Shown: positions 11,700 to 23,833 of the stretch, in pieces
Layout of the letters: every line of letters starts with the position of its first letter
Numbering within the stretch: position 1 is the first letter of the stretch
NCBI GenBank assembly: GCA_950022655.1
Contig: OX465584.1
Location: 50,636,723 to 50,700,722, forward strand
Length of the DNA stretch: 64,000 nucleotides
Source: Alentia gelatinosa
Taxonomy: Eukaryota; Annelida; Polychaeta; Phyllodocida; Polynoidae
Direction: 5' to 3'
The notes under the pieces: generated by a model
Seen by the model: only the letters and a program-made list of their open reading frames with translations
Databases searched by the model: none
Told to the model about the DNA's origin: nothing
Made by a program: the position numbers and the translations under genes

Positions 11700-11760
11700 C
11701 ATGTCTAGATAGCGTCTGTAACACCATACGGACAGATCACAAGATTGCAGTCGATGACAC
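11675..11760 (+). mobile_element. truncated inverted-repeat element, family B
   Basis: It begins gggacctgtttcggtagttt and continues cgtgacatgtctagatagcgtctgt, matching the left part of the complete copy at 48563-48814. The right terminus is missing. It abuts the end of the DIRS-like RNase H relic. Confidence 0.7.
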
Positions 11761-12281
11761 ACAGAGTTTCACTCACTTTTCGTAGGAATTAAGCAATGAC
11801 ACTTTAACATGAGTAGGGGATACATATAATCTATAATCGTTCTAAATATGAAGAAGATTGGCCACTTCGATCTTCAGATATTTGTCAGTGGGTCAAGCTG
11901 TTCAAGGCTAATACTTTTGCCTTGAAAATGAACAACCCCTATTTTTCATACAGGAACGCACAAAAAGCATACAGTAGTATTGTTATTCTGGATACACAAC
12001 CAGTTACTCTGTTTTCGATGGCAAGCTACTATAACATGTTGTTAGGAATGATATTCAAATTGACAGCAGAAAAGATATGTATACCGCTTTTTTAATTGAA
12101 AAGGATATTTTTGCCAAGCCAGACTTCAACCCTTTCCTTCCATGATATTTCCCCTAACGAGTGTGGTACATTGTTTATTTTCCTGAATATTGATATTATG
12201 CGTCTTACTTGTAAATTTAGCTTTTCTTGTGTTTAACTAATATATATATTTTGTCTGTCTGATGTCATCCTGTATAACAGG

Positions 12282-12352
12282 TACAAATCACCGTGTAAGA
12301 AGGTCAATTGTACCTATTCTATGGGTTTTATTGGGAAAACATGTGTAGTTTG
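12282..12352 (+). pseudogene. possible decayed EGF exon
   Basis: After a tataacag acceptor-like site, one frame reads S-P-C-K-K-V-N-C-T-Y-S-M-G-F-I-G-K-T-C, which resembles the second half of an EGF module (C....C-x-x-x-G-F-x-G-x-x-C) with one cysteine replaced. No proper donor was found and the module is incomplete. It could be a relic of a former EGF exon, or chance. Confidence 0.25.
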
Positions 12353-12800
12353 TGAGTTAAGAACATTTCCTTACTTCTAAGCCTTTCAACTGACCACAGG
12401 CCTGTCTTGACACTTTTCGGACAATGCTAACTAAGGTAACTATTTAAAATATCTTTTCCCATGAATATTGAAACCTTTGTGACATAATTGCCTGAGATAT
12501 GGAAAGGACTTGTCACACTGAGATACACTACATAGGAACACTGGTCAGTAGGCATATACGATGCGCACAGTGCTAGTGCACTGTAGCCACAGTCACCCTG
12601 CCAATGTTTACTTCATGCATACTAGAGAAATACCAGAGTATATCTAAGAGACTACCGCAGAAGAGTGAACAATGTCCCTGCAACACTTAAACTCCACACG
12701 AGAATTAAAAAAACTAATTTCTGTGATAGCCTTTTTTTCTTATGTATCTTTGTCTATATATTGTTCTACAATTTTATCGTACTGTGCATACTTATTAAAG

Positions 12801-13009
12801 AAGGTGAGAAGTTAGAAGACATTTCCAAAGAAATAAAGAAATGCTTCGCATGCGCTGGTAAAAGAGTAACAAATAACCAAATTACTGATGAGGAAGAAGA
12901 CCACGTGGGCATCGATACTACGAAAGGAAGTGTGCATAATCAAAAGGAATCAAAAGAGATAAGTGTGGATATTGAGTCACTAAAAAAACGTATGAACGAA
13001 ATTTCGTAA
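12801..13009 (+). CDS. candidate alternative 3'-terminal exon
   Basis: A long pyrimidine-rich stretch (about 12728-12790) and cttattaaag precede an open frame that, spliced in phase 1 like every EGF exon, reads G-E-K-L-E-D-I-S-K-E-I-K-K onward for about 69 residues to TAA at 13007-13009. The peptide is highly charged, with an acidic D-E-E-E-D patch and a helical-looking C-terminus, and has no similarity I recognise. Poly(A) signals follow at 13243 and 13334. It may end a short EGF-only transcript or a separate EGF gene. Against it: the same frame is also open upstream, so the run may be chance. Confidence 0.35.
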
Positions 13010-13242
13010 TGTTAAAAGTACAGGAATGTCATATTTATTTTTTTGAATTCTTAAAAAAGTTTTATGAATGGACTTCACATGGTGGTTACCCGTATTAATG
13101 AAATTATAAAAAGGAGTTATTTCCCAAACAGCATGGTTTCTGATATTATCATCATCCTGTACATTATCATGTTGTATAATATGCATATTGTAGTTTGCAT
13201 CGAACAGTGGAAGATCTACTACTGTAGACCTATTTCTGTATC

Positions 13243-13339
13243 AATAAACAAAAAAGAAAAAAGAAATTTTTTGTATGGTATCTGTACGGAAGATCATCCA
13301 ATTGTCCGATGAATACACTTATCTGTATCGAGTAATAAA
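13243..13339 (+). terminator. candidate poly(A) signals
   Basis: Two AATAAA hexamers (13243-13248 and 13334-13339) lie 234 and 325 bases after the stop of the candidate terminal exon. They would serve cleavage and polyadenylation if that exon is used. AATAAA is common by chance in AT-rich introns. Confidence 0.3.
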
Positions 13340-14412
13340 CACATCTTGATAAAAAAACAATCTTTTATGACTTCTAAGGAATAAATATGTTTTTATTGTA
13401 AAGTAAAGTACAGTGGACAATAACAAAGACACCACATCACAAGTAAATATTTATAAAGTATATGACAGTCATCAACATGTCATCATTGTTATGATCAGTC
13501 TACTTACGATATTTCAACCAGGTTGAGTTTTTTTCATCATCAAGGCAGTCCAAGACTTTGAATCACCATAGTCTCTAACGTATCAAAGCTTTTTTTTATT
13601 CTGTGGATACTACACAAAATCACAATACACGATTACCAGTATGATCATTTTTATGGCAGCCCGCTGTGTTATATAATATCTTAGTTTCATTACTTTGTAA
13701 ATTCAATTATTAACATCATGTTGTGTCCTTTCAAATTGTAGTTTGAGTTTTATTTTGTAATCTAAGATTATTCCCGAAATTCTAGAACTTGGAACTGTGA
13801 TAAGTAATAAACTGGAGTAATGCAGTGTAAAATAAGCATTTTTAGCTCGTTTCCAAATATCATCTATGGACCTGTATGTCTAACACAAGGGAGAGAGGTA
13901 TTGATCAGTTTCATTTATCAAGACATTGGTACTTCTCCAGCATTTATCCAGGGAATATTTGTTTGAGTTTTGATATATATTTCCTTTATTTTCAAGAGGA
14001 CTTTATTTCTTTCATAGTATATAATCGGGTAGTTTTACACTTATCGTTTAGGCTGATTTAAAAAAGAAAAACCACTTTATTTATCCTGGAATGTACATAC
14101 GGCGGTTAGCCAGTTTGATTATGCATCCAGCAGATTCACAGTATGACATTTCTCTTATACTTTCTACTGTGGTCTTTTTTGCTGGCCCTGCTCCTGATTT
14201 TTTGATAAAACCTTTCATAACACAGAGATATTCTTGATTTTTCTCTATATAGTCCTTCATGTTCACCTCATGTGATATGTGCTATTGTTTATGTTTACTA
14301 GTAACTTTTGTTATACATATTCACTGTCAGTCATTTGTTTCTTTGTTTTTTTATATCATGCTGACCTTTTCAATATATCATTTACATTCAACATTAGGTT
14401 TGTTTATTACAG

Positions 14413-17400
14413 CTGATGCAGATACACTCACAGTGTCTATGATTGCAACAACACAACAAACTACATCACATACAGCAACACTGACAGAATCATCTTCCAA
14501 ATCGGCATCCAGTACAACTTTAATAACTTTAAAAGAAACTACTGGTGTAAGTTCTATATTAGAACACATTTCAACAGATGCAGCAACATCAAATGAATCA
14601 CCTTCAACCTTGCCATCTGAACCTTCATCTGATGAAGATACAACAACAAAGACTGAGATATCTGACTTTGAACCTACAAATCAACCTTATTCAACATCTT
14701 CTGTAATAGCATCCACGTCGTCTAGGCCAGTACCTGCAACGTCTGCAGATATTACAATGGGGGATATCTCTTCGGCTATAAATCCCTCACAATTTCCAAC
14801 GACGGATTCCAATTATATGGCAACTGCTGTAATTACATCAATAGAGTCCCAAATATCACCAGTTACAGGATCTATTGCTATAAGTTCTATGTTAGAAGAA
14901 ATCACAACAGATGCAGCAATATCAAAAGAATCAACTTTAACATTGCCATACGAACCAAGTTTATTGACCTCAACAAGCAATGATGCAGCCAGAGCTTCAA
15001 AGACCATGACATTGCCAGATCCTTCATCTGATGAAGTTACAACGACTCATATTGTGACATCTTCATTGGAATTGTCAAATCAACCTCATTCAGTGTCGTT
15101 TGAGCTTGGAACCACATCATCTAGGACAGTCACTGAAACATCAGTAGATATTACAATGCAAGATATCTCTTCAGCTATGAAAACATCAAGTCAATTTCCA
15201 TTGACAAAGTCTGATTATATAGCATCTTCTGTTATTACAGCAATAGGTTCCCAAATATCATCGGTAAAAGAAACTACTGGTGTAAGTTCTATATTAGAAC
15301 ACATTTCAACAGATGCAGCAACATCAAAAGAATCACCTTCAACATTGCCATCTGAACCTTCATCTGATGAAGATACAACAACAAAGACTGAGATATCTGC
15401 CTTTGAACTGACAAATCAACCTTATTCAACATCTTCTGTAATAGCATCCACATCGTCTAGGCCAGTACCTGCAACGTCTGCAGATATTACAATGGGGGAT
15501 ATCTCTTCGGCTATAAATCCCTCACAATTTTCAACAACAGATCCTGATTATATGGCAACTCCTGCAATAACATCAATAGAGTCCCAAATATCACCAGTTA
15601 CAGGATCTCTTGCTATAAGTACTGTGTTAGAAGACATCACAACAGATGCAGCAATATCAAAAGAATCAACTTCAACATTGCCATACGAACCAAGTTCATT
15701 GACCTCAACAAGCAATGATGCAGCCAGAGCTTCACAGACCATGACATTGCCAGATCCTTCATCTGATGAACTTACGACTCATATTGTGAAATCTTCATTG
15801 GAATTGTCAAATCAACCTCATTCAGTGTCTTTTGAGCTTGGAACCACATCATCTAGGACAGTCGCTGAAACATCAGTAGATATTACAATGCAAGATATCT
15901 CTTCAGTTATAAAAACATCAACTCAATTCCCACTGACAGAATCTGATTATTTAGCAACTTCTGTTATTACAGCAATAGATTCCCAAATATCATCGATAAA
16001 AGAAACTACTGGTGTAAGTTCTATATTAGAACACATTTCAACAGATGCAGCAACATCAAGAGAATCACCTTCAACATTGCCATCTGAACCTTCATCTGAT
16101 GAAGATACAACAACAAAGACTGAGATATCTGCCTTTGGACTGACAAATCAACCTTATTCAACATCTTCTGTAATAGCATCCACATCGTCTAGGCCAGTAC
16201 CTGCAACGTCTGCAGATATTACAATGGGGGATATCTCTTCGGCTATAAATCCCTCACAATTTTCAACAACAGATCCTGATTATATGGCAACTCCTGTAAT
16301 TACATCAATAGAGTCCCACATATCATCAGCTACAGGATCTATTGCTATAAGTACTATGTTAGAAGACATCACAACAGATGCAGCAATATCAAAAGAATCA
16401 ACTTCAACATTGCCATACGAACCAAGTTCATTGACCTCAACAAGCAATGATGCAGCCAGAGCTTCACAGACCATGACATTGCCAGATCCTTCATCTGATG
16501 AACTTACGACTCATATTGTGACATCTTCATTGGAATTGTCAAATCAACCTCATTCAGTGTCTTTTGAGCTTGGAACCACATCATCTAGGACAGTCGCTGA
16601 AACATCAGTAGATATTACAATGCAAGATATCTCTTCAGTTATAAAAACATCAACTCAATTCCCACTGACAGAATCTGATTATTTAGCAACTTCTGTTATT
16701 ACAGCAATAGATTCCCAAATATCATCGATAAAAGAAACTACTGGTGTAAGTTCTATATTAGAACACATTTCAACAGATGCAGCAACATCAAGAGAATCAC
16801 CTTCAACATTGCCATCTGAACCTTCATCTGATGAAGATACAACAACAAAGACTGAGATATCTGCCTTTGGACTGACAAATCAACCTTATTCAACATCTTC
16901 TGTAATAGCATCCACATCGTCTAGGCCAGTACCTGCAACGTCTGCAGATATTACAATGGGGGATATCTCTTCGGCTATAAATCCCTCACAATTTTCAACA
17001 ACAGATCCTGATTATATGGCAACTCCTGTAATTACATCAATAGAGTCCCACATATCATCAGCTACAGGATCTATTGCTATAAGTACTATGTTAGAAGACA
17101 TCACAACAGATGCAGCAATATCAAAAGAATCAACTTCAACATTGCCATACGAACCAAGTTCATTGACCTCAACAAGCAATGATGCAGCCAGAGCTTCACA
17201 GACCATGACATTGCCAGATCCTTCATCTGATGAACTTACGACTCATATTGTGACATCTTCATTGGAATTGTCAAATCAAACTCATTCAGTGTCTTTTGAG
17301 CTTGGAACCACATCATCTAGGACAGTTCCTGCAACATCTGCAGATGTTACAACAGATTATGTTCAGACGGCTATTCCTGTTTTTGCATCAACAAATTCTG

Positions 17401-17451
17401 ATATATCATTAACTGAGGAATCTACTGATATTAATGACGCAACATCACAAG
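14413..17451 (+). CDS. mucin exon 1 (four double repeats)
   Basis: The 3,039-nt exon (1,013 codons, phase 1 to phase 1) lies between tttattacag and a GTATTA donor after A-T-S-Q-G. It is rich in Thr and Ser with scattered Pro, has no cysteine, and is predicted to be densely O-glycosylated and extended. It consists of a short lead (A-D-A-D-T-L-T) and four copies of a unit of about 244 residues. Each unit has a shorter half starting K-E-T-T-G-V-S-S-I-L-E-H-I-S and a longer half containing T-L-P-Y-E-P-S-S-L-T-S-T-S-N-D-A. An in-frame ATG at 14259 sits in the intron polypyrimidine region and is not needed. Reading past the donor reaches a stop at 17540. Confidence 0.9.
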
Positions 17452-17935
17452 GTATTACTGTAAATTGCATATATTTTAACCACTCATCCTGCAGCAGGCA
17501 CAAATCACTCAACGCGAGAGCTAGGCTAGATTCATTCTGATTTCTTTATTTTCATCACACCTTGATATATTACATTTTTTGGTGCCTGCTCATGCTGGTT
17601 CTATCTCACATGACTACAGTCCGCTCCTCTCTTATGTCATTACCTTAAACCTGACAAAAGTACACATTAGAGTAATATACTAAATAATCAAGCATTATGT
17701 ACTCTGCCCTGCATTACCTCTGACCTTCAGCCTCTTTCTTAACCATATCCTCTGATTTTTCTTTAACATTGCTTCTTATTTTTTACAACACATTGTTATG
17801 GGAATAAAGTAGATACATAGTTTTAACGATTGTCAGTATTACTATGCACTTGACCGAGATTTCTTAAATGTGGGCTTAAAATACAAAAATGTTTCCAGAA
17901 TCTAATGGTTAATCTTTAGTGGTTATGACCTGAAG

Positions 17936-18055
17936 GGCCATTCTGATTTTGATATGGTATGGAATGAGTGTGGTGGGAGTGTTGTACACCACGACCACAA
18001 CCGGCACAAATGAGTCCCATACCATATAAAAATCGGCAATGGTTCTGAGGGCCAT
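17936..18055. repeat. fold-back inside unit 1 (also in units 2-5)
   Basis: The left arm ggccattctgattttgatat plus ggtatgg pairs with the right arm ccataccatataaaaatcgg plus ccattgcc/ggcc-like bases. The apex is gtggtgggagtgttgtacaccac. The same hairpin recurs at about 23271, 28582, 33169 and 38476. In unit 6 the homology to the other units stops inside its left arm (about 45714). Confidence 0.65.
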
Positions 18056-18509
18056 ATGCATAAAAAATATGTTATGATTAAGTGACAACTATAAGATATT
18101 GTATACATTACAGGAATTAGCCTCTTAAACTATGTCAATTCAAATAGCAACAAACCAACAGTCTCCGATGCTGCTAGGCACCAGGAGTAACTTGACAACT
18201 AAATACTCACTGCGGTGTATACAAACCCAATCACATATCAATTTCCATGTTTCCCACAGCTCTAACAATATTGTTGTTAATCATTATGATGTTATAACTT
18301 GTAAAATCTATTATCTAATTATGTATGTTGTGATATGACATGTGTTACTATACAATAGCAACCTCATTGACAACCCTGGCATTACTGACTACACATTGAT
18401 TCTTTTCCAGTAGAGGGCAGTGCAGTAACACAGAGATATCTTTGATTTTTCTCTCTATAGTCCTTCATGTTCACCTCATGTTATATATATGCTATTGTTT
18501 ATGTGGCTT

Positions 18510-20084
18510 CAGGGGCATACCCAGGATTTTGTTTCGGGGGAGGGGGGGGGGGGGGGCAAGGAGTTCGACAAGGGACCAACTAAGAAGACCCTCCTGTGGG
18601 GTACCTGGGCAAAGCCGGATGGGGGGTTACACATCTTAGGGTATCTGGATACATTGCTAGGGTTCTAGCAGCAAACCCCTCCCTGGGGGTCCAGGGGGTA
18701 ATGCCCCTAGAAGACCTTGTATCATAAACATTCTATAAGCTATTTTGGTTCAGGGAGGGGGTTACATGTGTTAAGCTATCTGGGAATATTATCAGAGGTC
18801 TAGCAGCAAGGGCCCCCATGGTGGTCCAGGGGGCAAAGCCTCAAGGATCACCTTGGACTATTGACAGAGGTTTAGTAAAACCCCTCGGAAACATTTTGAT
18901 TTCATAGATTACACAAGCTGTCTCCAGGTTTTTGTCTCAAGGAGGGGGACATACATACCTAAGACAAAGTACCAGGGGTCCATATACCTGACACTATCTG
19001 GGAATATTGCTAGGGGTCCAGTGGCAAAGCACCAGTTGGGAGGGGGTCTGGGTGGCAAAGCTTCTGGAAGAATTTGGATTTTCATAAATTATACATCTTA
19101 GAGATGTGTTATAGAGAGGGTGAGCCATACACCTGAGATAACATAAGTAACTTGCCCCAGGTCCAGCAGCAAAACCCCTGGCGGGGATCTAGGAGACAAA
19201 GCCTCAAGATTCTCATGGGATTTAGATTTTATACAAGCTGTATCCAGGATTTTGATTGAGGGAGTGGGGATCGTTACACACCTGAGACTACCTGGAATGC
19301 TGCTAGAGGCCTATTAGCATAGCCCATCTGGGAGGTCCAGGGGGCAAACCTCCTGGGAGCACTTTGGTTTCAGATCTTATCTATATAATCTATATCCATG
19401 ACTTTGTTTCAGGAGAGGGTTACACAACTGAGACTAAGTCTAGGGGCTAAGTCACTGCTTTGGGATCCAGGGGCTATAGCCCCTGAAGTATTTATGTTAC
19501 CTAATTGACATAGGGGTCAAAGGGGTGAATCCAGGGGAAGCATTTAAATTTTATAGATCATAGAAGTTGCTCCTAGGATATTAGTTTGGCCAGGGGATTT
19601 ACACAACTGAGACAACCTGGGAAGACCAGAGGTGATCTAGGAGACACTCCTGGAGGATCAGGGGGCAAAGCCCATGGAATATTTAGGATTTTATAGATTA
19701 TATAAGGTGTTCCCAGGATTTTGTTCCAGGTTGGGTTTGGTACACACTTGGAACTGGTTCCAGCAACGTAGCTCCTCCTGGGGGTCATGGGGTGAAGCCC
19801 CTGGAAGCAGTTGGATTTCTAGATTGCTAGGGGTTCTGTGGCATTACCTCTCTGGTGAAGCCCTAGAATCTATCTTCAGTGAGGGGGGGGAGGGTCACAC
19901 AATCTCGGAAAATATCCAAGGGTCCAACAGCAAAGCCTATCCTGGGGGTCCAGGAGGCAAAGCTCCTTGAAGTACTCTCATTCTACCCATTATACTTAGG
20001 GGAAGGGTCTTTACGTACCTGAAATAACATGGGAAGATTGCCAAGGGTCCAGTTGCAAGAACCCATCTGGGAGGTCCATCTGAG
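18510..20084 (+). repeat. satellite-like block, unit 1
   Basis: About 1.57 kb of degenerate tandem repeats with a mean period near 140 bp (roughly 10-11 copies). Recurrent phrases are gggttacacacctgagacta, gggaatattgctaggggtcc, cagcagcaaagccc, ctgggggtccagggggcaaa and ccaggattttgtttcaggga. It starts after cttcaggggcatacccagg and ends where unit 2 begins. It is non-coding; the open frames within it repeat in every copy but are not protein-like. It is G-rich on the plus strand, unlike the AT-rich introns around it. Confidence 0.85.
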
Positions 20085-20485
20085 TTGTGTCCTTTCAAAT
20101 TGTAGTTTGAGTTTTATTTTGTTATCTAAGATTATTCCCAGAATTCTAGAACTTGGAACTGTGATAAGTAATAAACTGGAGTCATGCAGTGTAAAATAAG
20201 CATTTTTAGCTGGTTTCCAAATACCATCTATGGACCTGTATGTCTAACACAAGGGAGAGAGGTATTGACCAGTTTCATTATCAAGACATTGGCACTTCGG
20301 CAGCATTTATCCAGGGAATATTTGTTTGAGTTTTGATATATATTTCCTTTATTTTTAAGAGGACTTTATTTCCTTCATAGTATACAATTGGCTAGTTTTA
20401 CACTTATCGTTTAGGCTGATTCACAGTATGACATTTCTCTTATACTTTCTACCGTGGTCATTTTTGCTGGCCCTGCTCCTGATTT

Positions 20486-21006
20486 GTTTTTGTTGTTGTA
20501 TGGAAAAGAATTGAGTTGCTACAACCTGACTACCTATAGAGGGAAACTATTTTCCGGTGAGCAAAAGTTCAAAGTTACAAGGTAAAGGTTGGAAAAAATT
20601 GCTGCCCAAGGCCTCGACCACGGCAGTAATTTTTCCGAGCCTTACCGAGTAACTTTGACTTTTGGTTATGGGTACTTGGTTTTCCTATTCCTATATACCT
20701 TCAAATATCGATAAAAATGGTTATTTCTTTACCTATGATAGCCCCAAGAATAATGGCCGCCCTTATTGAATAACTGCAACAGCTATGTTTTCGGCCCGGC
20801 GCTCTTTATATCACATGGTCAGCCCAGGACGAAAACATCAGCCCAGGACGAAAACATCACTCTCACTACATAACTTATAATTACTGCACCCCAGAAGCAG
20901 TTTGTAACTATAGAGTGTTCGAAAATGGGTATATATATATATAAGAATACCTGATACTCTAGATTGATCTTTACAAGTCAATGTGCAATATTTACTACGC
21001 ATACAC
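20486..21006 (+). mobile_element. about 520-bp insertion with hairpin, found in units 2-6 only
   Basis: In unit 1 the phrase gctcctgattttttgataaaacc is continuous (about 14190). In units 2-6 about 520 bp are inserted at that point. The insert includes a hairpin (20562-20664) with arms gttcaaagttac...aaaggttgg and their complement, and gctgccc/ggcag at the apex. The hairpin is related to the fold-back at 52851-53200 (shared gtaactttgac, ggttttcctattcctatata). Corresponding inserts lie near 25797, 31112, 35692 and 41001. Confidence 0.75.
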
Positions 21007-21214
21007 TTGATAAAACCTTTCATAACACAGAGATATTCTTGATTTTTCTCTCTATAGTCCTTCATGTTCACCTCATGTGATATGTGCTATTGTTTATGTT
21101 TACTAGTAACTTTTGATATACATATTCACTGTCTGTCATTAGTTTTTTGCTTTTTTTTTATCTTCCTGACCTTTTCAATATATTTACATTCAATATTAGG
21201 TTTATTTATTACAG

Positions 21215-22789
21215 CTGATGCAGATACACTCACAGAGTCTATGATTGCAACAACACAACATATTACACAACATACAGCAACATTGACAGAATCATCTTCC
21301 AAATCGGCATCCAATACAACTTTAATAACTTTAAAAGAAACTACTGGTGTAAGTTCTATATTAGAACACATTTCAACAGATGCAGCAACATCAAGAGAAT
21401 CACCTACAACATTGCCATCTGAACTTTCATCTGATGAAGATACAACAACAAAGACTGAGATATCTGCCTTTGAACTGACAAATCAACCTTATTCAACATC
21501 TTCTGTAATAGCATCCACGTCGTCTAGGCCAGTACCTGCAACGTCTACAGATATTACAATGGGGGATATCTCATCAGCTATGAATCCCTCACAATTTCCA
21601 ACTACGGATTCCAATTATATGGCAACTGCTGTAATTACATCAATAGAGTCCCAAATATCACCAGTTACAGGATCTATTGCTATGAGTTCTATGTTAGAAG
21701 ACATCACAACAGATGCAGCAATATCAAAAGAATCAACTTCAACATTGCCATACGAACCAAGTTCATTGACCTCAACAAGCAATGATGCAGCCAGAGCTTC
21801 ACAGACCATGACATTGCCAGATCCTTCATCTGATGAAGTTACAACGACTCATATTGTGACATCTTCATTGGAATTGTCAAATCAACCTCATTCAGTGTCG
21901 TTTGAGCTTGGAACCACATCATCTAGGACAGTCACTGAAACATCAGTAGATATTACAATGCAAGATATCTCTTCAGCTATGAAAACATCAAGTCAATTTC
22001 CATTGACAGAGTCTGATTATATAGCATCTTCTGTTATTACAGCAATAGATTCCCAAATATCATCGGTAAAAGAAACTACTGGTGTAAGTTCTATATTAGA
22101 ACACATTTCAACAGATGCAGCAACATCAAGAGAATCACCTTCAACATTGCCATCTGAACCTTCATCTGATGAAGATACAACAACAAAGACTGAGATATCT
22201 GCCTTTGAACTGACAAATCAACCTTATTCAACATCTTCTGTAATAGCATCCACATCGTCTAGGCCAGTACCTGCAACGTCTGCAGATATTACAATGGGGG
22301 ATATCTCTTCGGCTATAAATCCCTCACAATTTTCAACAACAGATCCTGATTATATGGCAACTCCTGTAATTACATCAATAGAGTCCCAAATATCATCAGC
22401 TACAGGATCTATTGCTATAAGTTCTATGTTAGAAGACATCACAACAGATGCAGCAATATCAAAAGAATCAACTTCAACATTGCCATACGAACCAAGTTCA
22501 TTGACCTCAACAAGCAATGATGCAGCCAGAGCTTCACAGACCATGACATTGCCAGATCCTTCATCTGATGAACTTACGACTCATATTGTGACATCTTCAT
22601 TGGAATTGTCAAATCAACCTCATTCAGTGTCTTTTGAGCTTGGAACCACATCATCTAGGACAGTTCCTGCAACATCTGCAGATGTTACAACAGATTATGT
22701 TCAGACGGCTATTCCTGTTTTTGCATCAACAAATTCTGATATATCATTAACTGAGGAATCTACTGATGTTAATGACGCAACATCACAAG
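21215..22789 (+). CDS. mucin exon 2 (two double repeats)
   Basis: 1,575 nt (525 codons), phase 1 to phase 1, between tttattacag and a GTATTA donor. It holds a lead peptide (A-D-A-D-T-L-T-E-S) and two double repeats of about 245 residues, then the exon-end signature T-D-Y-V-Q-T-A-I-P-V-F-A-S-T-N. There are no cysteines; Thr, Ser, Ile and acidic residues dominate. Compared with unit 1 it has two double repeats fewer. A one-base deletion just after the donor (attacgtaa instead of attactgtaa) lies in the intron and does not affect coding. Its role is as part of the extracellular mucin stalk. Confidence 0.9.
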
Positions 22790-23833
22790 GTATTACGTAA
22801 ATTGCATATATTTTAACCACTCATCCTGCAGCAGGCACAAATCACTCAACGAGAGAGCTAGGCTAGATTCATTCTGATTTCTTTATTTTCATCACACCTT
22901 GATATATTACATTTTTTGGTGCCTGCTCATGCTGGTTCTATCTCACATGACTACAGTCCGCTCCTCTCTTATGTCATTACCTTAAACCTGACAAAAGTAC
23001 ACATTAGAGTAATATACTAAATAATCAAGCATTATGTACTCAACCCTGCATTACCTCTGACCTTCAGCCTCTTTCTTAACCATATCCTCTGATTTTTCTT
23101 TAACATTGCTTCTTATTTTTACAACACATTGTAATGGGAATAAAGTAGATACATAGTTTTAACGATTGTCAGTATTACTATGCACTTGACCGAGATTTCT
23201 TAAATGTGGGCTTAAAATACAAAAATGTTTCCAGAATCTAATGGTTAATCTTTAGTGGTTATGACCTGAAGGGCCATTCTGATTTTGATATGGTATGGAA
23301 TGAGTGTGGTGGGAGTGTTGTACACCACGACCACGACCGGCACAAATGAGTCCCATACCATATAAAAATCGGCAATGGTTCTGAGGGCCATATGCATAAA
23401 AAATATGTTATGATTAAATGACAACTATAATGACAGGAATTAGCCTCTTAAACAATGTCAATTCAAATAGCAACAAACCAACAGTCTCCAATGCTGCTAG
23501 GCACCAGGAGTAACTTGACAACTAAATACTCACTGCGGTGTATACAAACCCAATTACATATCAATTTCCATGTTTCCCACAGCTTTAACAATATTGTTGT
23601 TAATCATTATGATGTTAATAACTTGTAAAATCTATTATCCAGTTATATATGTTGTGATATGACATGTGTTACTACATAATAGCAACCTCATTGACAACCC
23701 TGGCATTACTGACTACACATTGATTCTTTTCCAGTAGAGGGCAGTGCAGTAACACAGAGATATCTTTGATTTTTCTCTCTATAGTCCTTCATGTTCACCT
23801 CATGTTAAATATATGCTATTGTATATGTTGTTT

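Noticed and set aside
14259..14412. ATG-initiated hydrophobic leader directly upstream of mucin exon 1 (also in unit 2), resembling a signal peptide
   Set aside because: The stretch is the pyrimidine-rich acceptor region, which translates to hydrophobic residues by composition. Small T-run length changes break the frame in other units, and the phase-1 acceptor shared by all seven mucin exons explains the start better.
19573..19970. Open frames on both strands in the satellite blocks, repeated in every unit
   Set aside because: They arise in degenerate 140-bp non-coding repeats, have no protein-like pattern, and recur only because the whole block is duplicated.
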